Shown here: in pieces, positions 8,056 through 16,735 of the stretch | How positions within the stretch are numbered: the stretch's first letter is position 1 | Layout: each line of letters begins with the position of its first letter | Assembly (NCBI GenBank): GCA_022773025.1 | Contig: JALEZF010000003.1 | Coordinates: forward strand, 1 to 48,678 | Source: Clostridium sp. | GTDB taxonomy: Bacteria; Bacillota; Clostridia; Clostridiales; Clostridiaceae | Length of the DNA stretch: 48,678 nt | Direction of reading: 5' to 3' | The notes under the pieces: generated by a model | Databases searched by the model: none | Told to the model about the DNA's origin: nothing | What the model saw: only the letters and a program-made list of their open reading frames with translations | Program-made: the position numbers and the translations under genes

Positions 8056-9726
8056 TTACTTTTTCCTTCTTATAAAAGCTCCTGATCCAATTAATGTTGA
8101 GCCTAACATGAATAATAGACCGCTATCTACCACTCCTCCTGTTTGTGGAAGAGTCTCTACAGAATACTCTTTTATAAACTTTAATGTATCTTTGTTTAAT
8201 GTCACATCAAACTCTACATCTCTTCCCATAGGTGCCACATACATTTTAACTTTTATTCTTGCATCTAAGCTTGGGATTTCAAATCTAAATGTAGCCTTTT
8301 TCCCATCATCTGATACCTTCTTTGCTGATACCTCTTGATTATTTATGAAAAATCTATGGTTGCTCATATACTCTACACCACTAAAAGTTAAGTTTATATA
8401 TCTCTTACCTTCAACTTCTTCTATATAAGAAATATTCTCAAGGTATTGTCTAGCCATAGTTTGTCCTATAGAGTTTTTGTCTTGGTAGTGAACTTCATTA
8501 GTTATAGAATATAACTTTCCTTTTACAACCTTTATTTCAGTTTTATTTTCACTTTCTATAGGCTTATTTTCAGTAGTTCCTGGATTAGTAGGTTCCTCTT
8601 CTGGTTTTGATGGAGAAGTTTCATCAATTTTTGTAAGGGTTTCTTCTAATAAAATAGTCTTAAAGGTAGTGGTTCTTCCCATAATAGTCACCACAACACT
8701 GACTTTTATATCTGATTTAATTGAAGGAACCTTTATAGTTGCCTCTGCCTTCTCTCTATTCAAATCAATTTCAGCTTGTTTTCCATCTACAGTGATACTA
8801 ATATCTCCTATGAAATTAAATTGATCCTTATTAAACTTTAAAGTTAATGCTGTTTGTCCATCTTTCACTTCTAAAAATGAAACTTCTTCTAAAGTTTTTC
8901 TAGCCATTTCATTTCCGATTTGAGCGTTTCCATCTCCTATATATTCAACAACGTTTTTTATAGAATACTTTCCTTGCTCTAAATCATCCTTAATAATATC
9001 CTTCACTGTAACATTGACTTTTTTTGTTGTTTCTAGTCCTGACTTATCTACAGCCTTATACTCAACAACATAGGTACCAGCCTTTATCGCTACATTTTCC
9101 TTTAGAAATTCACTTGTATCAGAAACAACTTCTACATTGATTTCTCCATCTTCCTTATCGGAAGCTTTAACTTTATCTAGGAGATTCAATTTATCACCTA
9201 AGGTTACACTTATGTCGCTTCCTTGTATAATTGGAGCTTCATTTTCTAATTCCATAGTGCTCATATCTTGAGTTACGTAAAATGATACATCTCTACTCAT
9301 GGCTGTTATAAACATGTCCACTCTTAATTTCTCATTTAAGGAATCTAGCTCAAAGGTAGCAGATTTTTTACTATTGTCTAGTTTTATATCTAGATTTTTA
9401 CCTTCTGAAGAAATTTTTATATTTTCCATGAAACTATAGAGCATATCACTAAAGGATAAAGTCACTATGTATTTTCCATTTTCAATCTTGATATTTGTGG
9501 TGTCTTTCAAAGCATTTCTTGCCATTGTAGCACCAGTGTCATTAGATGGATCTGTATACTCTGTTTCATTTTTTACTCTGTATAATCCATCCCTATATTC
9601 AATTCTCTCCTCAATTCCTACGCCTCTGTTTCCTTCTGCTCCATAGACTGTAATAGGTGCTGTTCCTAATACTACTCCTATTACTAATGCACCTGCTATT
9701 AATTGTTGTATTTTTTTACTAATCAT
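8056..9726 (-). CDS. Cell-wall NEAT-domain protein with three NEAT domains, Ig-like domain and LPQTG anchor
   Basis: A 556-residue surface protein. A signal peptide is cut near Ala30; NEAT-like domains lie at about 46-165, 255-375 and 413-525; an Ig-like (DUF5011-type) domain lies at about 172-250; a Pro/Glu/Thr-rich linker at about 380-412; the LPQTG signal at 526-530 is followed by a hydrophobic segment and RRKK. Each NEAT unit begins (L/K)Y-x-(V/I)-x-N-x-(V/T)EY, carries a (T/E)MAR helix and ends in an M(S/G)R strand. NEAT proteins strip haem from haemoproteins and pass it inward, here presumably to IsdE. None of the three shows the usual YxxxY haem-ligand pair. Start 9726 has GGGGGAG 5 bases upstream; an ATG at 9756 does not. 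Confidence 0.88.
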   Translation of the reverse strand: MISKKIQQLIAGALVIGVVLGTAPITVYGAEGNRGVGIEERIEYRDGLYRVKNETEYTDPSNDTGATMARNALKDTTNIKIENGKYIVTLSFSDMLYSFMENIKISSEGKNLDIKLDNSKKSATFELDSLNEKLRVDMFITAMSRDVSFYVTQDMSTMELENEAPIIQGSDISVTLGDKLNLLDKVKASDKEDGEINVEVVSDTSEFLKENVAIKAGTYVVEYKAVDKSGLETTKKVNVTVKDIIKDDLEQGKYSIKNVVEYIGDGNAQIGNEMARKTLEEVSFLEVKDGQTALTLKFNKDQFNFIGDISITVDGKQAEIDLNREKAEATIKVPSIKSDIKVSVVVTIMGRTTTFKTILLEETLTKIDETSPSKPEEEPTNPGTTENKPIESENKTEIKVVKGKLYSITNEVHYQDKNSIGQTMARQYLENISYIEEVEGKRYINLTFSGVEYMSNHRFFINNQEVSAKKVSDDGKKATFRFEIPSLDARIKVKMYVAPMGRDVEFDVTLNKDTLKFIKEYSVETLPQTGGVVDSGLLFMLGSTLIGSGAFIRRKK

Positions 9727-9765
9727 TTTTCTCCCCCTAATCCTTGACTTTTTCAATTAAATAAT

Positions 9766-9797
9766 TGATAATTATTTATAATTGATAATCATTTTCA
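9766..9797. promoter_or_regulatory. Fur box between NEAT and AraC genes
   Basis: TGATAATCATTTTCA at 9783-9797 matches the 7-1-7 Fur inverted repeat TGATAATNATTATCA at all but one position. A second half-matching copy starts at 9766 (TGATAATTATTTATA). The pair lies 40-70 bases before the NEAT start and about 95 before the AraC start, so iron-bound Fur would repress one or both. Confidence 0.75.
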
Positions 9798-9889
9798 TTG
9801 ATTCTATTGTAACATATTCTTTTATTAACATTTTGTACAATATTACTTTTTATTAATACAATATTACTTTTATATAAGGAGATTTTAAG

Positions 9890-10612
9890 GTGTGTTCAAT
9901 TAATCACATTTGTAAATTATTTAATACCTGCACTAGTATTCCTGTAAAAGCTTTTGATAAAAACTGCACTTCCCTAGGCGAATTGGGACATAATGAGGAT
10001 AGCTTAGAATTATTAAAAAATGCTGAACTTAAAGATAAATTGCTAAGGCATATTTTTCATTCAAACCCATACATTATCTGCTGTGAAAATAATATTATAA
10101 TTCTCTTAGTAAAGTTAACTGCTCCATCAAAAGAGGACATTTATTTTGCAATAGGTCCCTTTTACGTTGATTTGGCTATACCTAAGTATAATATTCCTTT
10201 GAAAAGTAGAGATTGTATCAATTATTTAACACAATTTATATCATTAATTTTTGAAAATATACTTTTCACATCAACCAATAGCATAAATTATTCAAACTAT
10301 GTCATTGATGCCATTGATTATATCCATGAAAACTATAATGATAATTTGAATGTGGACACTATATGCTGTCATATCAAAATTAGCAAAAACTATCTTTGTA
10401 ATATATTTAAAAAGGAAACAGGAGAGTCTATCATAACTTTTTTAAATAAGTATAGAATTGAAAAAAGCAAAGACTTTTTAAAAGACAGATCTTATTCCAT
10501 GCTAAATGTAGCTATTTCTGTAGGTTTTCAAGATCAAAGTTACTTTTGCAGAACTTTCAAAAAATATAATGGCATATCGCCCTCAGAGTATAGAAATCAA
10601 TTTTTCTCATAA
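9890..10612 (+). CDS. AraC-family transcriptional regulator
   Basis: A 240-residue regulator divergent from the haem locus. The last ~100 residues form the double helix-turn-helix of AraC proteins: NLNVDTICCHIKISKNYLCNIFKKETG and the closing VAISVGFQDQSYFCRTFKKYNGISPSEYR. The first ~130 residues are a PocR/sensor-like region rich in cysteine (Cys2, Cys8, Cys14 and a CC pair near residue 62), which could bind a metal or haem; this is speculation. The start is GTG 9890, 8 bases after AAGGAG. Position opposite a Fur-controlled haem operon suggests it activates that operon. Confidence 0.85.
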   Translation: MCSINHICKLFNTCTSIPVKAFDKNCTSLGELGHNEDSLELLKNAELKDKLLRHIFHSNPYIICCENNIIILLVKLTAPSKEDIYFAIGPFYVDLAIPKYNIPLKSRDCINYLTQFISLIFENILFTSTNSINYSNYVIDAIDYIHENYNDNLNVDTICCHIKISKNYLCNIFKKETGESIITFLNKYRIEKSKDFLKDRSYSMLNVAISVGFQDQSYFCRTFKKYNGISPSEYRNQFFS

Positions 10613-10672
10613 AACTATCTTAGTTTTAGATTAACTTTCAGCTTCACTTTTAAGAGTATATGGACATAAAAA

Positions 10673-10700
10673 TAAGGAAGTGATTGAATTCACTTCCTTA
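10673..10700 (-). terminator. Terminator of the PHP gene
   Basis: An 11-bp perfect stem (TAAGGAAGTGA / TCACTTCCTTA) with a 6-base loop is followed on the minus strand by TTTTTATG, 14 bases past the stop codon. Confidence 0.75.
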
Positions 10701-10713
10701 CATATAATAAATT

Positions 10714-11340
10714 TTAAAACTCATCTACTACTTCGTAGTGGTCTTCCTTCCATATAGCAGGTCTACATTTTTTAGTTTTCATAACTCTCACGAAATCCTC
10801 TAAGGTATCCACATCCTCTGGAATCCAAGTCACATACTTTCCTACTGCTGATTCCCAGTGAGAATCACTAGCCCCTACAGGTTGCAAGCCAAGTTCTGTG
10901 CAGTACTTTAAAGCCTTTCTATTGGCTTCCATATCTGCGCTTCCATTTAAAACCTCAATTCCACCTAAACCTTTTACTATCTTTAAATTTTCTTCAAGTC
11001 CGCGGTTGTTATTTCTAAAAGGGTGACATGCTACGCAGAATCCATTATGTTCATTTACAAAATCTACAAAATCCTGAGCATTTATACGCTCCTCCGGAAA
11101 GCTATCTATTCCCCAAGCCGTTATGTCACCTTGAAGAGAAAAGTATTCAACCCCTACAAAAATGGGAAATCCTATTTTCCTTGAGTAATCCTCAGCGAAT
11201 TCTTTCAAGCCCATACTGTCATGATCTGTAATACAAATAGCATCAAGTCCTTTTTCTTTTGCAAGTTCAACTATACGGTCTAATTTTAAAAAACTATCCT
11301 TTGAGCAAGTTGACTCGTGCATATGTAAATCTATAAGCAT
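10714..11340 (-). CDS. PHP-domain metal-dependent phosphoesterase
   Basis: A 208-residue single-domain PHP protein. Metal-binding motifs are in order: DLHMHESTCSKDS (residues 4-16), ITDHDSMG (near 38), GVEYFS (near 61), CHPFRNNNRG (near 103), and the closing GASDSHWES (near 159). PHP enzymes hydrolyse phosphoesters such as nucleotide or sugar phosphates; the substrate is not shown. It is divergent from an ABC importer of the ferric/organophosphate-type family, which makes an imported phosphate ester a plausible substrate. ATG 11340 has AAGGAAG at about 8 bases. Confidence 0.88.
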   Translation of the reverse strand: MLIDLHMHESTCSKDSFLKLDRIVELAKEKGLDAICITDHDSMGLKEFAEDYSRKIGFPIFVGVEYFSLQGDITAWGIDSFPEERINAQDFVDFVNEHNGFCVACHPFRNNNRGLEENLKIVKGLGGIEVLNGSADMEANRKALKYCTELGLQPVGASDSHWESAVGKYVTWIPEDVDTLEDFVRVMKTKKCRPAIWKEDHYEVVDEF

Positions 11341-11654
11341 AAAAATAACTTCCTTTCAAATCATATAAATGTATATCTACTTGTTTTGAGAAAGTATATC
11401 ATGTTGGACAATCTAAATCAATGACACTTCTACCAACTTATTCCAAAAACCCAGTCTTATTTGAATTTTCTATAAGTAAATAATTATCTATTGATAAAAC
11501 AAATAAATGATATTGTGAAATGTGTTGCATATATATGATATTTTAGTTAGACTTTACACTGTAGATATTATAATTTTAAAGTTTCATGAAATATTTTGTA
11601 TATTTGTGGAATATTTTTAGAAACTAATATAAAATCGATTATGAGGTGTAAGAA
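11341..11654. other. Divergent intergenic region, PHP / ABC importer
   Basis: This 314-base gap has no gene. It is very AT-rich. A TATAAT hexamer at 11569-11574 on the plus strand is a candidate -10 for the importer, about 80 bases before its start; the best -35 candidates are weak. I see no convincing operator, riboswitch or hairpin. Confidence 0.4.
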
Positions 11655-12716
11655 ATGAAAAAAAGAAGAATTATGTCTTTTTTACTAGCTGCTACTATAG
11701 GACTTTCTCTAGTAGGATGTGGAAACAGTAAAAAAGATGAAGCTAAAGATAATACAAAATTAGAAGAAAATCTAGTAATATACTCTACACATCCAGAAGA
11801 CTTACTTCAAAAAGTGGCAGATGCCTTTACTGAAAAAACTGGTGTAAAAGTTGAATTCGTTAATTTAAAGGGAGAACTTGCTGACCGTGTTAGAGCAGAA
11901 AAAGAAAATCCTCAAGCAGATATAATGTTTGGAGGTGCCTCTTCATTGTTTATGGAAATGTCCAATGAAGGTCTATTTGAGCCAACAACTCCAGCTTGGG
12001 CAAATGAGCTTGACCCAATATTCAAGGATAAAGATGGAGCATGGTATGGAACAATCAAAACTCCTGTTATGCTGTTCTATAACACAACAATGTTATCCAA
12101 GGATAAGGCTCCAAAAGACTGGTCTGACCTTACAAAACCTGAATACAAGAATTTAATCGTATCAAGAGATACAGCATCATCTTCTATTCGTTCAACTTTG
12201 ATGGCATTAATCTATGGTTATGAAAAAGAAGGTAAAATCGACGATGCGTGGACATACTTAAAGGGCTTAGATGCAAACATGAAGAATTACTATAATAGTG
12301 ATACTATGTTATTCCAAGCTATAGGCAAAGGCGAAGCAGCTATAGGTTTCTCTGTATTAAGTGCTATAACTCAAAATAGAGATAAGAATAATATGCCTCT
12401 AGAAGTTATCGATGCCGAAAGTGGTTCTGTCATCATAACAGATGGTATTGCAGCAATAAAAAATGCTCCTCATCCAAATGCAGCAAAAGCTTTTGTTGAA
12501 TTTGCTGGAAGTGCAGAAATACAATCTAAGATAGCTAATGATTTTAATCGTATACCAACATTAAAATCTGCTCTTAAAGATTCTCCAGAGTGGATGCAGA
12601 CAGAATACAAGGCTATGGACACTGATTGGTCTGTTGTAGCTAAAAATCAAAGCCAATGGCTTCAAAAATTTGATAACGAAATATTAGATGCAAATAAAAA
12701 GGTTACTAAAAAGTAA
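11655..12716 (+). CDS. ABC importer substrate-binding lipoprotein (ferric/organophosphate type)
   Basis: A 353-residue extracellular solute-binding protein of family 1. The signal peptide ends in the lipobox LVGC (Cys22). The mature part starts LVIYSTHPEDLLQKV and follows the type-II fold of ferric-iron, aminoethylphosphonate and sugar-phosphate binders (FbpA/PhnS/AfuA group). Ser/Thr-rich loops, GGASS and SRDTASSSIRST, could grip an oxyanion. No tyrosine pair of the ferric-binding type is obvious. With the PHP enzyme alongside, an organophosphate is the better guess, but iron or another anion is possible. GAGGTG lies 7 bases before the ATG. Confidence 0.8.
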   Translation: MKKRRIMSFLLAATIGLSLVGCGNSKKDEAKDNTKLEENLVIYSTHPEDLLQKVADAFTEKTGVKVEFVNLKGELADRVRAEKENPQADIMFGGASSLFMEMSNEGLFEPTTPAWANELDPIFKDKDGAWYGTIKTPVMLFYNTTMLSKDKAPKDWSDLTKPEYKNLIVSRDTASSSIRSTLMALIYGYEKEGKIDDAWTYLKGLDANMKNYYNSDTMLFQAIGKGEAAIGFSVLSAITQNRDKNNMPLEVIDAESGSVIITDGIAAIKNAPHPNAAKAFVEFAGSAEIQSKIANDFNRIPTLKSALKDSPEWMQTEYKAMDTDWSVVAKNQSQWLQKFDNEILDANKKVTKK

Positions 12717-12735
12717 TATAGCAGTTCTAAGCAGA

Positions 12736-12768
12736 AAATAGTAAGGAAGAAATTCCTCACTATTTTTT
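12736..12768 (+). terminator. Attenuating hairpin inside the importer operon
   Basis: AAATAGTAAGGAA pairs with TTCCTCACTATTT with one mismatch, followed by a T-run, 20 bases after the binding-protein stop and before the ATPase ribosome site. It would let more binding protein be made than ATPase and permease. Confidence 0.7.
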
Positions 12769-12788
12769 GTGCTATAAGAGGAGATATT

Positions 12789-13763
12789 ATGGGAAAAGTT
12801 ATTTTAAAAAATATAAATCATAGCTTCGGAAAAACTGAAGTCCTTCATGATATAAATTTAGAAATACAAGATGGTGAGCTTTTCACTCTCCTAGGGCCTT
12901 CTGGTTGTGGAAAGACTACTCTTCTTAGAATTATTGCAGGCTTTACAAAGCCAGTAAATGGCTCCGTACTTTTAAATGAAGATGACATAACAGCTCTTCC
13001 ACCTGAAAAACGAAATATAGGCACAGTATTTCAAAATTATGCCCTTTTTCCAAATATGAACGTGGAAGACAATGTTCTTTATGGATTAAAAATAAGGAAG
13101 CTAAGCAAAGATGATTTAAATCATCGTCTAAAGCATTATCTTGACTTAGTTGGTATGTATGAATATAGAAAGCGAAAGATATCGGAGCTTTCTGGAGGAC
13201 AGCAACAAAGGGTTGCCCTTGCTCGTTCTCTAGCCATAGAGCCAAATGTGCTTCTCTTAGATGAGCCAATGTCAAATCTAGATGCTGCTCTTCGCGAAAA
13301 AATGAGAGAAGAAATTCGTAATCTTCAGCAAAAACTAAAGATCACTACCCTTTTCATCACTCATGATCAAAGGGAAGCGTTATCTATCTCAGATAAAATT
13401 GCCATTATAAAAGATGGTAGATGTATTCAGCAGGGAACACCCGAAGAAATATACAATTGTCCTACGGATGAATTCGTAGCAAACTTTGTTGGTGAATCTA
13501 CCATATTATCTAAAAAAGAGGCCTCTATGTTTGGCGTAGACACAGAACAAGATTTTCTTTATGTACGACCTGAAAAACTAAAACTTATTCCAATAGATAG
13601 TCCTCTAGGTATTGAGGGGAAAATATTAAAGAAGACCTTTAATGGAGCTATCATTGAATATAAGGTATCTGTTTCAAATAATATTCTTTCTATAGTGCAA
13701 TTAAATGATGGGCATATGAAAAATGTTGGTGATTTAGTCAAGGTCATATTAGCTAATGCCTAA
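12789..13763 (+). CDS. ABC importer ATPase (FbpC/PotA type)
   Basis: A 324-residue ATPase: Walker A GPSGCGKTT (36-44), signature LSGGQQQRVALARSLA, Walker B LLLDEPMSNLD, switch ITHDQREA. The C-terminal ~90 residues form the TOBE-like regulatory extension usual in this subfamily. It lies between its binding protein and a fused permease and must energise that permease. GAGGAG is 6 bases before the ATG. Confidence 0.93.
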   Translation: MGKVILKNINHSFGKTEVLHDINLEIQDGELFTLLGPSGCGKTTLLRIIAGFTKPVNGSVLLNEDDITALPPEKRNIGTVFQNYALFPNMNVEDNVLYGLKIRKLSKDDLNHRLKHYLDLVGMYEYRKRKISELSGGQQQRVALARSLAIEPNVLLLDEPMSNLDAALREKMREEIRNLQQKLKITTLFITHDQREALSISDKIAIIKDGRCIQQGTPEEIYNCPTDEFVANFVGESTILSKKEASMFGVDTEQDFLYVRPEKLKLIPIDSPLGIEGKILKKTFNGAIIEYKVSVSNNILSIVQLNDGHMKNVGDLVKVILANA

Positions 13764-13781
13764 TAGAGAGGAGTGATAGTT

Positions 13782-15464
13782 TTGAAAAAAGATGGCTTGC
13801 TTTTAGGTGGAATTTCAAAGACACTATTTTATTTTGCTGTGTTTTGGTTTTTAATAGGATTCGTATTTTTGCCAATGTTAAATACAGTATTTTCAAGCTT
13901 TGAAACAAACAATGGTATGGGTTTTGTAAATTATATTGAATTTTTTAAAAATCCTAATAGTGTGCAGATAGTAAAACAAACTTTCATAATGGGACTTTTT
14001 ACTGTAATCATCTGCGGTTTAATAGGAAGCGCCTTAGCTTTTTATATGACCTTTGTAAAAGTCAAAAATAAAAAATTTCTTCATGCTATTTTGCTAAGTC
14101 CTATGATGGTGCCCGGATTAATAATTGTCATTGCCTTTATTCAACTGTATGGAGAAAGTGGAATAATAACAAAAGCACTTCAGTATATATTTAACCTTTC
14201 GAAGGTTCCTTACAATTTCAGTGGCCTTAGTGGCATACTTTTTGTACACGCTTGTACTCAGTACACTTATTTTTATTTGAACACTTCTATAGCATTAAAA
14301 TACGTAGACTATTCTACTATTGAAGCAGCAAAAGGTATGGGAGCTTCAAAACTTAAAATTTTATTTACCATAATAATTCCATCCATAGCTCCAGCTTTAT
14401 TGTCTTCAGCTATAGTTACTTTTATATCTGGAATAGGTTCTTTCTCAGCCCCTAACTTAATAGGTGGTGGTTACAGGGTTTTAAGTACACAAATAGTACG
14501 CTCAAAAGCAAATAATTTTATGAATATAGCATCACTTCAAGTTGTAATACTACTTCTTATGGGACTTTCAGTAATGATGCTCATTCAGCATTATGAAAAG
14601 AAATATACTTTCGAATCCTCCGTAAGAAATATTCCAATTGAAGCAAAAGAAATCCAAAATCCTGCTTTAAGATGTTTATTGAAAATACTTATATCTGTGG
14701 TGGTTTTAGTCATTACACTTCCAATAGTGGGGATAATATTTTTATCCTTTGCAAAGAGTGGATCAATGATGACAGAAATCTTCCCTAAAGAATTCACTTT
14801 TGATAATTATACAAAAATATTTTCAGCATCTAGGGTATTAAAGCCTTTTACAAATAGCATAACAATGTCTTTCATAACTGTAATAGCATTGCTCTTAATC
14901 ACATTGCCATTATCATATTTTCTGGCAAAAAATAAAACTAAATGTAATTCAGTTGTGCTATTTTTAGCAATGCTTCCTTGGGCTATGCCTGTAAGTACTA
15001 TTGGAATTAACCTCATTAATTCATTTAATGTTAAAAACATATTCTCCTTCAATAGATCACTTATCGGCACCTTTTGGATTCTTCCATTAGCCTATATAAT
15101 AATTTCTCTTCCTCTAATGGTAAGGACAAATAAGATAGCCATGGAAAGCTTTAATATATCATTAGAGCACGCATCTAGAAGCCTTGGTGCAGGACCAGTC
15201 AAAACCTTTTTAAATGTCACAGCTCCTGTGGTTATGCCTGCCATAATTTCAAGTGCTGCTTTAGTATTCATCCGAACTATAGGGGAATATACTTGCTCTG
15301 CTTTGCTATATGGAATATATAATCGTCCAATTTCTATAGCTATGGTAACTTCTATGCAAGAGTATGATATTGAGCTATCAATGGCCTATGGGACATTAAC
15401 CATCCTTGTGTGCTTTATAGCTATGTTTATAATAATGAAATTTGATAAAGAAAAGCTTCAATAA
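13782..15464 (+). CDS. Fused double-domain ABC permease (FbpB type)
   Basis: One 560-residue polypeptide carrying two BPD_transp_1 domains, each about six helices. The coupling loops are seen twice: EAAKGMGASKLKILFTIIIP near residue 181 and EHASRSLGAGPVKTFLNVTAP near 463. The fused arrangement is typical of FbpB, PhnU-like and PotB/C fusions in this family. The start is taken as TTG 13782, 8 bases after GAGGAG; the in-frame GTG at 13773 overlaps that site. Last gene of the operon. Confidence 0.92.
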   Translation: MKKDGLLLGGISKTLFYFAVFWFLIGFVFLPMLNTVFSSFETNNGMGFVNYIEFFKNPNSVQIVKQTFIMGLFTVIICGLIGSALAFYMTFVKVKNKKFLHAILLSPMMVPGLIIVIAFIQLYGESGIITKALQYIFNLSKVPYNFSGLSGILFVHACTQYTYFYLNTSIALKYVDYSTIEAAKGMGASKLKILFTIIIPSIAPALLSSAIVTFISGIGSFSAPNLIGGGYRVLSTQIVRSKANNFMNIASLQVVILLLMGLSVMMLIQHYEKKYTFESSVRNIPIEAKEIQNPALRCLLKILISVVVLVITLPIVGIIFLSFAKSGSMMTEIFPKEFTFDNYTKIFSASRVLKPFTNSITMSFITVIALLLITLPLSYFLAKNKTKCNSVVLFLAMLPWAMPVSTIGINLINSFNVKNIFSFNRSLIGTFWILPLAYIIISLPLMVRTNKIAMESFNISLEHASRSLGAGPVKTFLNVTAPVVMPAIISSAALVFIRTIGEYTCSALLYGIYNRPISIAMVTSMQEYDIELSMAYGTLTILVCFIAMFIIMKFDKEKLQ

Positions 15465-15469
15465 AATAT

Positions 15470-15529
15470 ACTCCCACTATAGTAGACAAGTTTTTATTTG
15501 TTCACTATAGTGGGAGTTTTCTTTTTTTA
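15470..15529 (+). terminator. Terminator of the importer operon
   Basis: A 14-bp perfect stem (ACTCCCACTATAGT at 15470-15483 with its complement at 15504-15517), a 20-base partly paired loop and a long T-run. It can also serve the converging minus-strand remnant. Confidence 0.85.
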
Positions 15530-15778
15530 TTTATCTTTCTTTGGAGCCATTTTATATTTTTGATAGACCATATCCTTAAGTAATGAAACAGTATCTACAT
15601 CATTAAAATTTAAAAGTTTCTCAACTTCATCTAAATTCACTCTATTGCCATAGATCTTTAAAAATCTCTTCTTCCGTCCAACTATATAGTAAAAGCCATC
15701 TGAATCAATTTTAGCTAAATCTCCATTAAATAGCGTCACTGGAATCATAGGAATTTCTTTTAGTTTCTCTATATTTTT
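15527..15778 (-). pseudogene. C-terminal fragment of an AMP-binding (acyl-)ligase
   Basis: The residues around NGDLAKIDSDGFYYIVGRKK and KIYGNRVNLDEVE are the hinge (A8) region of adenylate-forming ligases, which activate acids for transfer to CoA or a carrier protein. Everything before that, more than 350 residues, is missing, and the end after LNFND looks shortened. The frame is open back to 15778 but has no proper start. It lies next to remnants of a carrier protein and a MaoC dehydratase, pointing to a lost acyl-modification operon. Confidence 0.75.
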
Positions 15779-15833
15779 TCAATGAAACCATAAAAATCTT
15801 ATTGTACTTTTCTAAATTTGTCATATTCCTCAT
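15726..15833 (-). pseudogene. N-terminal fragment of an acyl carrier protein-like gene
   Basis: The frame starts MRNMTNLEKYNKIFM and stops after 35 codons. The LEKYNKIF beginning resembles clostridial stand-alone carrier proteins, but the DSL site for phosphopantetheine is absent because the frame runs into the ligase fragment. A deletion evidently fused the beginning of this gene to the end of the ligase gene. Confidence 0.4.
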
Positions 15834-15850
15834 CCTCTCTAATCTTCACT

Positions 15851-16390
15851 TTATTCTAAATTCTTAACTAAAAATAAATTCTTCATCATCATCTGACTGC
15901 ACTTGCTATTTATCAATATCTCGCCTTTTTGATTTTTACATACACCACGAAATTCCCCCACATAGTGTCTTTTAAATTCTTGGCATCTAGTAAAAGTCAC
16001 CTCTGTGGTAATTACATCCTCTACAAAGGCTGGCTTTAGAAATTCAAGTTCTTCTTTCATAAGAATTGTTCCTGATCCCGGAAGCTCCATACCCATGATA
16101 GTTGATATAAAGCTTGCAACGAAAACTCCATGAACCACAGGCTTTAAAAACCACTGCTTAGATGAAAACTCTTCATCCATATGCATTCTATTGTAGTCGC
16201 CAGTGAAGTTAGCAAAACTTATCAAGTCATCTTGTGTCATGAGCTTTTTCATTTCTTTCTTGTCACCAAGGATTAATTGCTTTCTTCCTTGAACAAGTGG
16301 TGGCAGCTTATCTTCTAAAGGATTTTTGTATTTTATATCTGCTTCCTCTGATATTCCATTCTTTTCTTTTTCTAAATACTCTCCCACCAT
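15851..16390 (-). CDS. MaoC-like (R)-enoyl-CoA/ACP hydratase
   Basis: A 179-residue hot-dog-fold protein. The catalytic Asp/His pair is in FTGDYNRMHMDEEF (near residues 84-97), and KPVVHGVFVASFIS matches the conserved HG segment of (R)-specific enoyl hydratases (PhaJ/MaoC). The first ~40 residues are not part of the domain. The start at 16390 has no ribosome site, and the transposase remnant begins immediately upstream, so the promoter and possibly the true N-terminus were lost. Its neighbours downstream are broken; this gene may be a remnant too although its domain is complete. Confidence 0.7.
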   Translation of the reverse strand: MVGEYLEKEKNGISEEADIKYKNPLEDKLPPLVQGRKQLILGDKKEMKKLMTQDDLISFANFTGDYNRMHMDEEFSSKQWFLKPVVHGVFVASFISTIMGMELPGSGTILMKEELEFLKPAFVEDVITTEVTFTRCQEFKRHYVGEFRGVCKNQKGEILINSKCSQMMMKNLFLVKNLE

Positions 16391-16397
16391 ATCAAAA

Positions 16398-16735
16398 TAC
16401 GTTCTGTTAAGTTATATTGATTCTGAAACAAGATTTGTCCTAGCTTTTCACCTCACTAAATCTCGAGATGAAAGTTCTGCATCTTCTCTTGTAAACAAAG
16501 CAAAAGCTTTTGGAGAGCCGTTGAATTTTATCACTGACAGACTTCCTTCTTATAATCAGGCCGCTAAGCTCTTCAAGAAAGCAAAGCATGTTCCTGTAAA
16601 GCCATGTCATCTGATATTAAAAACAACCTCATTGAATCATTCAACAAGACCTTTAAAGCATGGTATAAAGATTAGACAAAAATATATCTAACCATTTGGA
16701 TGGCTTTCAATCAGCACCTTTTTCACAATTTTTAT
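16398..16735 (+). mobile_element. Degenerate DDE transposase fragment
   Basis: One frame reads YIDSETRFVLAFHLTKSRD and later PLNFITDRLPSYNQAAK, resembling the catalytic core of IS6/IS240-like DDE transposases (Asp in each block). After about 16600 the match moves to another frame: DIKNNLIESFNKTFKAWYK followed by a stop, which is the region around the third acidic residue. Both ends, the helix-turn-helix start and the terminal repeats, are missing. It sits between the MaoC gene and the subtilase pair and probably caused the decay of the former. Confidence 0.65.
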
